Source of the DNA: Selaginella moellendorffii
Lineage: Eukaryota; Streptophyta; Lycopodiopsida; Selaginellales; Selaginellaceae
DNA length: 64,000 bases
Direction: 5' to 3'
Assembly: GCF_000143415.4 (NCBI RefSeq)
Contig: NW_003314262.1
Location: forward strand, 5,676,304-5,740,303
Shown here piece by piece: positions 10,919 to 20,928 of the stretch. The translations under genes and the position numbers were made by a program. The stretch's first letter is position 1; each line of letters begins with the position of its first letter. The notes beneath the pieces were generated by a model. It saw nothing but the letters and a program-made list of their open reading frames with translations, had not been told where the DNA came from and made no database searches.

Positions 10919-12405
10919 CTAGCGATGGATCGAAAAGCTCTTGGAAATGTAGCGACATGGTTGCTGGCCGCCTCCTCGCGGTGGCTGCCTTCTTCGCCGC
11001 ACAGCCTTGTTCATAAACACGGCAGCCGCGACCTTGGAACCTATAGAACTAGAACCATGGCCGAGCACCACCGCCCAGCCTAGAAGAAATACACTTTGCA
11101 TCAGGAAACTCACTGGTTTGTGACGATCGCTGCGATTCTGGCTTGCTCGATCTAAGCTGCCGCCACCATAGCTTTGGCTATGCGAGCGTGAGCTAGCGGA
11201 GAAGTCCTTTCTTTGGAGCTCCAAAGGTATCTGTGAAAACCACGAATCAAGCAATGGAAGATACACACTGCGTCTCATACCTCGTTGCAAAGAGTCACCG
11301 CGTCGGGCTTTGCTTTGCGCCTTTTGTCCAAGCCGGAGCTCTTGTATGCTCGTAAGTTGTGTTCCATCTTGTTGACGTAGCTCCAGATGCCGCGAGAGAA
11401 GGCCATCTTTGCCATCTCTTTCCCGACGCCAATGTCTTCCCTGTGAAGCATTTTCACCTCGCAAGCATTGCTGCCAGGAACTAGAGAAAAGGCATACCAT
11501 AAAACGTGAGAAATCTGGAGAGCCAGAGTACTCTAACCTGCTTGAATTCTCCAGCCCGATAGGTACTCTTTGACCCGCTTAAATTCCTGTCGCCTTGGAG
11601 CAGCAGGATGTTCGCAAGCCTGAGAGAAAAGCTCATAGATACAAAAACAAAAACCCAACCGGAGAGGATACCTTGATGACACAGAAGTATGTGTTTTCCG
11701 CAGCTTTCCAAAGCCTCCACGCGAGAACGTATTCTCTCGCCATCATCAGCGGAAACTTTTTCACAGTCCGGCCGACCTCCGTTCCGGATTTGAGACACAA
11801 CGTCAGCTGCTCGTGCTTCAAAACCGTGCTATCCCACTGCAAACGAAACTCGTTGTCCATGTAAAAATCGCGAAGCAACTCGGCCGTGCAATTCTCAAAG
11901 GTTGTAGTGCTGAGATACTCGGTCGGCCCTCCGTCCTGCCCACCAAAGAGAAGATGAAAGAAAATCGAAAACTTAGAACGTTGGAAGTGTCAGAGATTGA
12001 ATTGTCACCTTTGGTTCACGACGCTTTGCAAAATATGAGACACCATCGTTGCGTTTGTCAAGAACAACGCTCCAGTTACCACTGCTTTGATCGACTTCGT
12101 CTAGCTCCTCTAGGAGCTTTCGCAGCTCCGATTCCTTTATCAAGCTTTCCAACGCTGTCGCGGGACAACCGCTTGTTTCAACACTGCCAAAGAAAAGAGA
12201 AATGAAAACCACCAACGAGACAAGCGCTATAAATTTACCACGATCGCGCTTTGGATGCCCTGTCCTTCCTTCCAAAGATCCTCTTGACGCTCGCAACAAT
12301 GAATCCCAGGCACCAGTAGAGGAAGAGAATCCCTAGCGCTACCCACGTCGCAAACACCTCGTGATTCCGCTCGCCGCTCTTCACAAATCTCGACAGCACG
12401 CCCAT
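10919..12405 (-). CDS. START-domain lipid-binding membrane protein
   Basis: Six exons: 12239-12405, 12009-12183, 11672-11935, 11538-11619, 11281-11480 and 10919-11230, giving 399 residues. Residues about 20-42 form a membrane anchor (WVALGILFLYWCLGFIV). Residues about 75-270 are a START domain of the PCTP-like plant type (VLDKRNDGVSYFAKR, EFRLQWDSTVLKHEQL, KKFPLMMAREYVLAWRLW, CVIKACEHP, RVKEYLSGWRI, NACEVKMLHREDIG, AFSRGIWSYVNKME). A hydrophobic stretch near the C-terminus (SVFLLGWAVVLG) may be a second segment. Arabidopsis relatives are START proteins such as At3g13062 and At1g55960. The ligand is unknown. Confidence 0.85.
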
Positions 12406-12705
12406 AGCTGGCTCCGCGCGCGCGGCAATCGCATGATCAGCAGCAATGCGCCGCTGGAGCGCGATCGGGACGACGATTCACAGCGCCAGGAACCCTAAAA
12501 ACGGCCTGGATCGATCGATCGATCGCGGACGAGGAGCGCCAAACCTCACGAGGATTGTGGACTGCGGCAGCGCGCCATGGGGGGCGATGCGGTCCAGGAG
12601 CTGGATTGTGGATACCATTTACTCTGTGGGACCTAAAACGTTCCACTCGAGGACAAGGCCCCCCCAGAGCTTTGAAAAGAAATATTTCGTGGCTAACGAG
12701 CGGCT

Positions 12706-13438
12706 ATGGCGTCTCTCTTTCTCCCTCCTCCCTCATCCACGCTGCGATTCTATCGCCATGACGCTAGCGCCAGGTCAACATCGTCCTCGCAACGATGCGC
12801 GGCCTGGAAGAAATCGTGCATCCACGCAAGGCGAGCGAGAATCCTGGCGATGGGGTTCAAGATCAACGAATCCTACGATAGCGCCGTGGAGCTCGACGCC
12901 GAGGTATGGTTCCTTCGCTCTAGGAGAAGCTAAATCCGCGAGATTGGTGCGATTCCAGCGGGATAGCGCGCTGCGAAGCCTCTTGAGCTCGGAAGCATTT
13001 TGCAAACAGGTGATCCTGGCACGAAATTCTCGATCGATCGCCTCATGGATTCATCCTCATCGACCAGGTCGCGAAAGAAGCAGGGATTTCGGAGACCAGC
13101 GGCGTGGAATTTCTCGGAGAGCTCTTCCAGCCGGTGCCATGGAGTCCGAGCACCACACACGGCATGCCCCAGGTAACCATTTCTTTCACTAGCATGAGAT
13201 ATCGCCATAGCTAAGCTTGTTCTTTGTGGCTAGGAATTCGAGAAGTATCATCACGACAAGGAGAACTACGTGATCATCAATGTACCTCCAAACTTCATGT
13301 TTAAAGCCAAGGTATGAGAATTCCCGGCCTCGGAGAAAAAAAAAGAACTTTTTTTTTTGTGTGCTCCAGGTATTCAAACCTTCGCGGCTCTGCGCAATCT
13401 ACAGAAAAATCAAGGACGAGTCACTCAAAGCAACTTAG
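12706..13438 (+). CDS. Small plastid-type protein of unknown function
   Basis: Five exons join in frame: 12706-12903, 12959-13009, 13068-13172, 13234-13311 and 13370-13438, giving 166 residues. Introns are 55-64 nt, the norm in this window, which supports the 51-nt second exon. The first ~45 residues are basic and Ser/Ala-rich, like a transit peptide. The mature part reads GFKINESYDSAVELDAE, GVEFLGELFQPVPWSPST and HHDKENYVIINVPPNFMF. I do not recognise a family. The gene converges on the proteasome gene, with only 47 bp between stop codons. Confidence 0.7.
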
Positions 13439-13485
13439 AAGCTCGCTTTCTTACCGTGTTTTGGAGGAACAAAGTGAACGGAGGA

Positions 13486-14599
13486 TCAGCCTTGGACTTG
13501 CATGGATGTGGATGCCTCTCCCGGATTGATAACCGGAGGAGGTCCCGCTGAAGGAGCTGGCTCCAGGCTCCTCCACGCAAGATCTCGAGCGCCGTCCTTG
13601 TCCACGATCTTGAGCACGAAGCTGTGAGGCGAGGCGATCAATCGCTTGCGGATCTCTGCGATGCACTTGTCAGCGAGAGCCATCCCTTCTTCCACCGACA
13701 TCCCCTTGCGGAAGTACTTGTCCATGACCGACAACACGAAGTAACTTCCTGCGATTGAAACGAGCGAGCATCAGCAAAAGCGATGGGAAGAACCAAAGCA
13801 GCGATACAAAATTCTCCTGACCAGGACAAGAAATAGAATCAGATAAACAAGCAAAAAAACCACTACGTAGAAAAAAAATGCGAGAACAAACTTAAGTGAA
13901 AACCGAACAAGAGAACTCTATGATCACGTCGAGAGAACAAACGAACTATGATCACGTAGAAGAAAATGCGAGAACAAACGAAAGTGAAAACCACTAAGAA
14001 CGAACAAGAGAACTCTATGATCGCGTCGAAGAAAATGCGAGAACAAACCATGATCATAACGAAGAAAGCAAGAAAACGAGAAAGGAGTTCTACGTACCAT
14101 AGCCGACGGCTCCCTTCTCCAGCTGATGGAGAGTGGCGATGTAATCCATGAAGTAAAGCGATGGCCCCTTGCCCTTGTCAAATCCTCCGAGCATCAAGTT
14201 CACATAGTATGGGTTCTGAAACAAAGATCTTCAAGGCTCCAGGGAAAGAACTAGCACAAGAAATACCTTTCGAAGCGCCACAGCCAATTCGTTCCGAGTG
14301 AAGCTCGCGGCCGCGGCCGTGGACAGCGGAATCCCGTTCCGGAAGTTGTACAGGTTGATGTTCTTCTGGATGTACTCCGAGAAGATGACCCTGTAGAAGA
14401 ATTTCTCACTAACCCTAGATCTATGGAGTGATCGAGCTCACCTATCACCGGCTTCCCCGCTCGTCGCCATGAGCTTGTGCGAGTCGAGCTGCAAGATCTT
14501 GTCCTCGGTCGTCTTCTGCACGACGATGCTCTGCACGACGGAGGTGTCGGCGCCAAGAATGACGAAGCCATCGCCCACGAAGCCGAAGATACACTCCAT
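13486..14599 (-). CDS. PBD1: 20S proteasome subunit beta type-2 (PBD, beta4)
   Basis: Four exons: 14442-14599, 14267-14390, 14098-14215 and 13486-13748, giving 220 residues. The start [20 protein letters not shown] and blocks [51 protein letters not shown] and [11 protein letters not shown] are diagnostic of the PBD/PSMB2 subunit. It has no propeptide or catalytic N-terminal Thr, so it is a structural, non-proteolytic ring subunit. The family is usually about 200 residues; here a Pro/Ser-rich tail of about 20 residues is added. Intron 3 is unusually long (about 350 nt) and contains a local tandem repeat. Confidence 0.93.
13870..14060. repeat. Imperfect tandem repeat inside PBD intron 3
   Basis: ATGCGAGAACAAAC recurs at about 13878, 13967 and 14036. 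The sequence between, with AACAAGAGAACTCTATGATC twice, is also shared. Units are about 89 and 69 bp and differ by internal indels. Confidence 0.7.
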
Positions 14600-14845
14600 C
14601 TCGCGAAGAACCCTAAAGCTCCCACCCGGCAATATGCCAGGAATATACGGCAGCCGGAATGTGCCTCACAAACAGAATATGCTCCAGAGATTGACGGACG
14701 ATGCGTTTCTTCATACGGAATGTCTCATCCAAAATGATCCACTTTGTGTGCTTTTATAAAGTCCTCCGTGGTCCATGTGGGACGGCGCCTAAGAGTACTG
14801 GTTTTCAACGAGCCAACCACTCGCGCATTTGCTCACATTGTTTCC

Positions 14846-15587
14846 ATGGCGTCGCGGGTAGTGATGGTGGAATCTATCTCGGATTGGGACGGAATTCTCA
14901 AGCAAGCCAAGTCACAAGACGCGATCGTAAGCAAAAATGGCTTCTCTCCCCCTCGCTTTGATTGATCTCCCCCTGTTTTTGATCTTCCCAGCGAATACCT
15001 TGTCTAGCACTCGTGAATATAGAGATTGAGATTCTCCCTCTTTTTTTTCTTTTTTTTCTTTTTGCTCCTTTCCTTTCTCTCTTGCGAGAGGTTTTAACTG
15101 TTCGTCGTCTTCTCTGTTTGATCGTATCTTAGATTGTGGCGCACTTTTCCGCGGATTGGTGCGCCCCTTGCAAGTACATGGCCTCCACATTCCGCGAGGC
15201 GTCCACGCGATTCCTCAAGCTCATCTTCCTCACTGTGGACGTGGATGAGCTCAAGGTAAGTGAAGACCAGAAAAGCTCCCCAGCCTAGATATTTTTTCCC
15301 CCCAGATCTTTTACCACTCCTCTCTCTATCTCCATCTCCATTCATGACCTCTCTCTATCTCCATCTCTACCATTCATGATCTCATGATCCAGTTGGTTGC
15401 TCCTAACACTCGCTCTATCTGACCAAAAACATCAAATCCACAGGAAATTGCCACTCGATTGGAGGTCAAGGCAATGCCCACATTCGTGTTCATCAAGGAC
15501 GAGGAGGCGATCGGCCGGATTGTGGGCGCGAATCGAGAACAGCTCGTCAAGAGAGTGGCGGCTCTGGCCACTACAGTAGCGGAATAA
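14846..15587 (+). CDS. Thioredoxin-like protein, CXXS1-related, with CAPC site
   Basis: Three exons: 14846-14926, 15133-15255 and 15444-15587, giving 115 residues, a normal single-domain cytosolic thioredoxin length. The sequence SADWCAPCKYM carries the active site as C-A-P-C instead of C-G-P-C. The later blocks FLTVDVDELKEIATRLEVKA, MPTFVFIKD and GRIVGANREQL are closest to plant CXXS1 monocysteinic thioredoxins, which have lost the second cysteine. Here both cysteines remain, so disulfide reduction is plausible. The start ATG at 14846 gives the family N-terminus (MASRVVMVES). An upstream in-frame extension has no family support. Confidence 0.85.
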
Positions 15588-15844
15588 CATCTGGATAGAA
15601 CAGATTCGATCGATCACTTCTGTCCAGACACAGAAAAATTTGATGAATCCCAAATAGAAATTTGGTGGAAATTATTGGCCCAGTGGGCCGCAATGTCTAC
15701 AGAAATCCCCCACGTGGAAAACAGAGCAGTGCTTCGTTTGACTGGATCTTAGTCAACGGTCGTAAGATAGTCAACCATCAATTCGCATTGCCGCCGGAAA
15801 GAGTCAACTCCCAGTCAAATCCACCAGTCAACACGAAGTGATGA

Positions 15845-17812
15845 ATGGGACCAGGGTTTGCGGACCGCAACGGGTGCCTCGAGTCGATCCAGCGCTGCGC
15901 GAGCCTCTCTCACGCGATCCAGATCCACGAGCGCGCGCGCCGCGAGCTCCAGGGCGATGTCTTCCTCGCCAACAAGCTCATCGAGGCGTATGGCAAGTGC
16001 GGCAGCCCCCAGCGCGCGCGATGGCTCTTCGACGCCATGCCCGCCAAGAACACCTTCTCCTGGGGCGCCATGCTCTGCGCCTACGCCTCCAACGGGCGCC
16101 TGGACGATGCCCGGCAGGTGTTCGACGCCATGCCCGAGCGCGATGGCTTCTCGTGGAACCTCCTCCTCTCGGCGTTCGGCCAGCGGGGGCAATTAAGAGA
16201 GGCCAAGCTCGTGTTTGATCGGCTGCCGGGGAAGGATCTCGTCTCGTGGTTCTCGATGCTGGCGGCGTTTGTGCACGGCGGGCGAGTCAGAGACGCGCGA
16301 GCCATCTTCGACCAGATGCCGCAGCAAAACCAGGCCTCCTGGAACTGCATCCTCTCTGCATATGCCCAAGTTGGGCATCTGGATGAAGCTTGCGAGATCT
16401 TTGAAACGATGCCAGAGCGGGATTTAATCTCTTGGAATGCAATGCTTTCGGCATTTGCACAAAACGGGGATGTGTTTGGAGCGAGGAGAGTGTTTGAATC
16501 GATGCCATTGCAAAACCAGATTTCTTGGAACGCAATGCTTGCGGCATATGCCCAAAACGGGCATCTTCACGACGCCAAGAAGACTTTCAACTTGATACCG
16601 GAAAGGAACGATGTAACTTGGAATACCATGCTAGCTGCGTATTCGCAAAACGGCCAACGCGACGACGCCAAGCGTATGTTCGACACGATGCCTCTTCACG
16701 ACCAAGTGACGTGGAACTCCATGCTGGCAGCGTATGCCACGTCAGGGCATCTGGAGAAAGCCGAGTGTGTCTTCCACGGGATGCCCGAGAGAGACATGCT
16801 GACGTGGAACTCCATGCTGTCGGCCTTCGCGCACGCCGGACACGTCACCGAGGCAAAGCGCGTGTTTGATGACATGCCACAGCGGAATATAGTGTCGTGT
16901 AACGCCATGCTGGTTGGATTCGTCCACGCTGGCCGCCTAGTAGACGCCAGGATGGTGCTGAATGGCATGAGAGAGCACGACATGGTGTCGTGCACGCTGA
17001 TGCTTTCGGGATATGCCCAGTACGGGCATACGGCCTCCGCTCGGGAGATCTTCGACACGATTCCGTGTCAGAATCACGTCTCGTGGACGGCCATGATTGC
17101 CGCGTTTTCCCTGCGGGGAAACCTGGAAGAGGCGAAATGTATGTTTGATCAGATTCAACGGCTGGATCTCGTGCTTTGGACCGCCATGCTGGGAGCGTAT
17201 GCCCAAAACGGGCATGTGGAAGAGGCCAAGGTGATGTTTGATTCCTTGCCCGAGCAAGATCAAGTGTCATGGAACGCGCTACTGTCTGCGTACGCGCAAA
17301 ATGGAAACATCTCCAAAGCCAGGCATGTCTTTGACACAATGCCCAAGAGGAACACCATGACTTGGGCGGCTATGCTCTCCACTTATGCCCGGAACGGGCA
17401 TTCCAAGGAGGCGTTTGATGTGTTTGATGTGATGAGGGTGGTGGAGGTTCCGGATTCGACTTGTTTCGTGGCCTTCTTGCTCGCTTGCGCACACGACGGG
17501 AATGTTTCAAGCGCCAAGGATTGCTTCGTGTCCATGAGACAGGACTATAAGGTTGCTGCTACAAAGCAGCACTACTGTTGCTTGATCGATGTTCTTTGCA
17601 GGTCTGGGAGACTCTTAGATGGTGAGGACCTCATTACAAACATGCCTTTTGTGCCTGATGAGTATGAATGGATCTGTTTTCTAAGGAGTTGCTTGAGGCC
17701 CGGGAAGAACGAGCTCAAGCAAGCCATTGATGCAACTAGGTTTGTTGTTGGCCAGAATCCAAAGCATGGAGCTGCATTTGTGCAGCTAGCTAATATTTAC
17801 TCCAAGCTATAG
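15845..17812 (+). CDS. PPR protein 1, tandem S-type repeats, no DYW
   Basis: Intronless, 655 residues. After a short N-terminus with an L-like repeat (DVFLANKLIEAYGKCGSPQR), about 16 near-identical 31-residue repeats follow on the plan MPxRDxxSWNAMLxAYAQNG then HxxxAKxVFD. A C-terminal section (CLIDVLCRSGRLLDGEDLI, VPDEYEW) corresponds to the start of the E1 region, then the frame stops without E2 or DYW. PPR proteins bind organelle RNA one base per repeat, and such repeats are usual in C-to-U editing factors. Lacking DYW, it could act as a binding factor only or recruit a deaminase in trans. No clear transit peptide is visible. Confidence 0.9.
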   Translation: MGPGFADRNGCLESIQRCASLSHAIQIHERARRELQGDVFLANKLIEAYGKCGSPQRARWLFDAMPAKNTFSWGAMLCAYASNGRLDDARQVFDAMPERDGFSWNLLLSAFGQRGQLREAKLVFDRLPGKDLVSWFSMLAAFVHGGRVRDARAIFDQMPQQNQASWNCILSAYAQVGHLDEACEIFETMPERDLISWNAMLSAFAQNGDVFGARRVFESMPLQNQISWNAMLAAYAQNGHLHDAKKTFNLIPERNDVTWNTMLAAYSQNGQRDDAKRMFDTMPLHDQVTWNSMLAAYATSGHLEKAECVFHGMPERDMLTWNSMLSAFAHAGHVTEAKRVFDDMPQRNIVSCNAMLVGFVHAGRLVDARMVLNGMREHDMVSCTLMLSGYAQYGHTASAREIFDTIPCQNHVSWTAMIAAFSLRGNLEEAKCMFDQIQRLDLVLWTAMLGAYAQNGHVEEAKVMFDSLPEQDQVSWNALLSAYAQNGNISKARHVFDTMPKRNTMTWAAMLSTYARNGHSKEAFDVFDVMRVVEVPDSTCFVAFLLACAHDGNVSSAKDCFVSMRQDYKVAATKQHYCCLIDVLCRSGRLLDGEDLITNMPFVPDEYEWICFLRSCLRPGKNELKQAIDATRFVVGQNPKHGAAFVQLANIYSKL

Positions 17813-18943
17813 TCAGAGTACATTCTTCTATAAGACTCCTCCATAAACCTTTTCCAATTTCAGCTTCTTCGACGGGGTAGTGATCAACCAGGCCAAAATG
17901 GAGCGTCTCACTTGCTTGCTTCTTGGCCTGGAACACCACCACGAACAATTACAACTGCAAAATCATCGCCACTACTACAACAGCTGCTCCAAAAAGCAGC
18001 TGTTTCAAGGTCGCAAGCGTGCAGAATTAGTACCCTAGAACTGTTTCTCTGCAGCCATGCGAGTGCAGCAATGCTTTTGCAAAGCAATACTTCAACGTAA
18101 CAAAGTACAAGGTAGCACAAGCATTGGAAGGTGCTGGCTGGAGAGTGAGAAGCAATGTGTCAATCATGAGCAAGGTACGAATTCCCTCTTGTGCGCTTGA
18201 GAACAACTAGTGCTAGGAAGACAAGCACTTCAATTCCCCTCTGTCAGTCATTGCTTGAGACAAGATCTAATAGTTCAATAAATAATGAAGAATTTCCATG
18301 CTTCTTTGTTATTTGACACTTTTCTATTAATAAATGTCCATGAGAATGCAGAAAACGTGCAATCTGATATGCAAAAGGGAGCTAATAAATCATAGTTTTA
18401 TATTGCAAAATATTTAATTGCAAATAAATATAATGCTATATATATAATTTATTAAATTTAAATTTCACAATTAATATTTTTTTTTAAGCACAAGGTTTTT
18501 TAAAAAATATTAATATTAACATTATTTTATTTTAATGTTAAAAGAATGTGACTTCAAAAATGTTTTCAATAATTCAGGATATTTCTTTGATTTTCTGCTC
18601 GACTTCAGGTATGGAATAAATCCCAAATCACTAAATTACTTTATGTTATATTTTGGTACTTGATTTAAACATAAAAACCAAAAGAAATTATCTAGATTAT
18701 TAAAAATTTATTTAAGGTTACATAATTAAATATTAAATATTTTAAAAAATCTTTTAATAAACATTTTTCCTTTTATCCCATGATTTAATCCATTAGTTTG
18801 TCATAAAAAATTCCTATATAGATACAATAATTAGAATTGTTTAACCATTTTATGAAAGAATCAACAACTCAAAGACCAATTACACCAATAAATATTTATA
18901 TTCATGAAGCAAGAGGACCAATTACACCAAGAAATATTGATAC
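17813..18943. other. Intergenic, AT-rich in its right part
   Basis: No gene is supported. 17820-18260 has moderate GC and short open frames without recognisable similarity. From 18280 the sequence becomes AT-rich and featureless up to the end of the TauD-like gene. Confidence 0.5.
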
Positions 18944-20039
18944 TCATGAAGCAAGAGAAATAAGAATTTGTCGCTCCCTGGACAAGCATTTCTCCCTTGA
19001 GTGTAGAACAGCAGAGTTGTCCACTAAAAGGATGTCACCTTTCTCCCATGGAAACGCCACCTCTTCCTCAAGCATTATCTCCACGAGTTCATTGGCAGCT
19101 TGATCTTCGAGCAGCGTTCCATCTTCAAATTTGAGCGTTGTTGCTGGCAAATCTTTGTGCTTCTTGCGGACCTCCACGAAGAAACCAAGGGCCGAGAAGA
19201 ATGCCATCCTTCCAGCCGTGTCCTTTCTAAACAAGGGAGCCACTGGTTTTCTCTCGAGAAACACTCCTCCGTCCGGAAGCCAAGTCAGACCAATGTTCTT
19301 TTCCGCGGCCCTGTATCATCGAAAGAAAGCTTTGATGAGTGAGCCCCACGGATTAAACTTGAACAGAGGACGTTTCTTACTTGATCTCGGCAGATTGCTT
19401 GTCACCGGCTGAAAGTCGTGACTTCCAGGCGTTCTCGCTTAAGAAAGAGCAGTGAACAATGCGTCCTTTGTCGAGAAGTTGCTTTGCTAAGTGATCTCTC
19501 TCAAGAATTCGCTTGTAAACGACGTGACCTGGAACAATCGGAGTGGCTCCTCCAGTTCCAGCGTCTGGAGGTTTCTCCGCAAAAAATATGACCTTTGCCG
19601 GTGGTTTCTCAAGCTGGAACACGAAGAAAAAGTGGAGATGGTAGAAAAAAAGAAAGAAAGATCTTACATAAGCTGCCTCGTTGTGGTAGCCAAGGTACCA
19701 ATCCAGCGGGAAATCATTGGCAGTGAAAACCTTTCCAAAGACTTTCTTTCGATAAGCCCCTCCCCCCATCTCCAAGTAAGGGTACTCCTCCCACCCCAGC
19801 GCATCGATTATGGAGTCAAGCTCCTGCGCTGTCCATACCTCAAATCCTCGCAGCAAAACCGCGCCACTCTTGACTAGCCATTCCTCCAGCCGCGATCGCT
19901 GCTCCTCAATTCGCAGCGCGCCAGCGAGCGCTCCAGCGTCCTTGGGAGATTCATGGGCGGGAGCGAGGACCAGCGGGAATGGCGATCCATCCTCGAGCTT
20001 CTTCTGGAAAGGGAGGGATACTTGCGAGAAGGAAGCCAT
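18944..20039 (-). CDS. TauD/clavaminate-synthase-like dioxygenase, copy 1
   Basis: Three exons: 19668-20039, 19381-19613 and 18944-19310, giving 323 residues. The protein matches plant clavaminate synthase-like proteins (At3g21360 type), Fe(II)/2-oxoglutarate oxygenases of the TauD family. The iron-binding HxE lies in YHNEAAY at the end of exon 1 and the distal His in DNSAVLHSR near the C-terminus. GGATPIVPG and EEVAFPWEKGDILLVD are other conserved blocks. The start MASFSQVSLPFQ is shared with copy 2. The substrate is unknown. Copies 2 and 3 at 35-37 kb keep the same exon layout. Confidence 0.88.
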
Positions 20040-20097
20040 GATTGTGCCACGACTTTCTAGTTGTATTATAGCATTATTGACTTTTGAGTCCTCGCAA

Positions 20098-20888
20098 CCT
20101 CTGTTCTCAAGCAGGCGGAACTCGCTTGTTACGTTCGGCTCGCTCAGCAGCAGATGCTCCAAGTTCACACCCGGCCTCAACTCGCTCGCAATTCGCAGTG
20201 CTACTTTCCTCTGCTCCTCAGGACATGGTGAGGCGAACAGCCAGCTTCAAGCCACTCATTGCCCATCCGGTCAAAGCTTCAAACGGGCATACGCGACGAA
20301 AGCTCGTGCTTTCGGGATAAAGCCAGTACGGGCATACGGCCTTGCCAGAATCACGTCTTGTGGACGGCCATGATTGCCGCATTTTCTCTGCGGGGAAACC
20401 TGGAATATGTTTGACATGCCCAAAACAGGCATGTGGAAGAGGCCAAGCTAATTGTTGATTCCTTGCCCGAGCACGATCAAGTCTCATGGAACGCACTACT
20501 CTCTGCGTACGCCGCAAAATGGAAACTCAATCCATAGATTCTCTCTTGCAGCATGAGCTTGCCAGCGAGTGCAACGTTGGGAAGATCGCTACACTAGTAT
20601 TGGAAAACCAAGATGAGGATCCAATTGCTGGTGAGACTTACTCCTTGACAAGCAAGAGGTCACCATGATTAAACCTAATGGACAGCGGCGCCGCTTATTC
20701 CACCAGCATGATTGTCTCCGTTCCACATTCCAAACGGGACAAAGAGTGCTGGCAGCCCAAGCGGCAAATGCCGGAAAAGCTACGCCATCTTTCGTACAAG
20801 CTGAGGCCGGGTGTGGACTTGGAGCAGCAGGAAGTAAGCGAGCCGAACGTGGCAAGCGAGCTCCGCCGGTCTGAAGACAGGGGTGAGC
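20098..20888. repeat. Inverted pair of ~95-bp coding-like segments
   Basis: 20098-20190 read on the minus strand resembles 20797-20888 read on the plus strand. Both encode similar peptides (LRPGVNLE..LSEPNVTSE and LRPGVDLE..VSEPNVASE). The PPR-1 fragment lies between the arms. The parent family is not recognised. Confidence 0.65.
20270..20535 (+). pseudogene. Collapsed fragment of PPR gene 1
   Basis: Short blocks match PPR gene 1 (about 16998-17310) in the same order but with internal deletions. GTGCTTTCGGGATA...AGTACGGGCATACGGCC, then AGAATCACGTCT.GTGGACGG, then TGCGGGGAAACCTGGAA, then GGCATGTGGAAGAGGCCAAG can all be seen. An in-frame TAA and several frame changes show it is not functional. 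Confidence 0.75.
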
Positions 20889-20928
20889 TCAGTTTGAGGA
20901 TTCACAAAGTCAATGTCAATCTCCTCTA

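Noticed and set aside
11080-11113. GT...AG interval in the START gene last exon that could be an intron
   Set aside because: It is only about 34 nt, and removing it causes an early stop; reading through keeps a hydrophobic C-terminus like the family's.
12446-13192. 248-codon plus-strand open frame
   Set aside because: It ignores the well-supported splice sites of the gene starting at 12706, overlaps the START gene's upstream region and has no family-like sequence.
16360-17812. CRISPR-like or satellite interpretation of the regular ~93-bp repeats
   Set aside because: The period equals 31 codons and encodes PPR motifs in one open frame.
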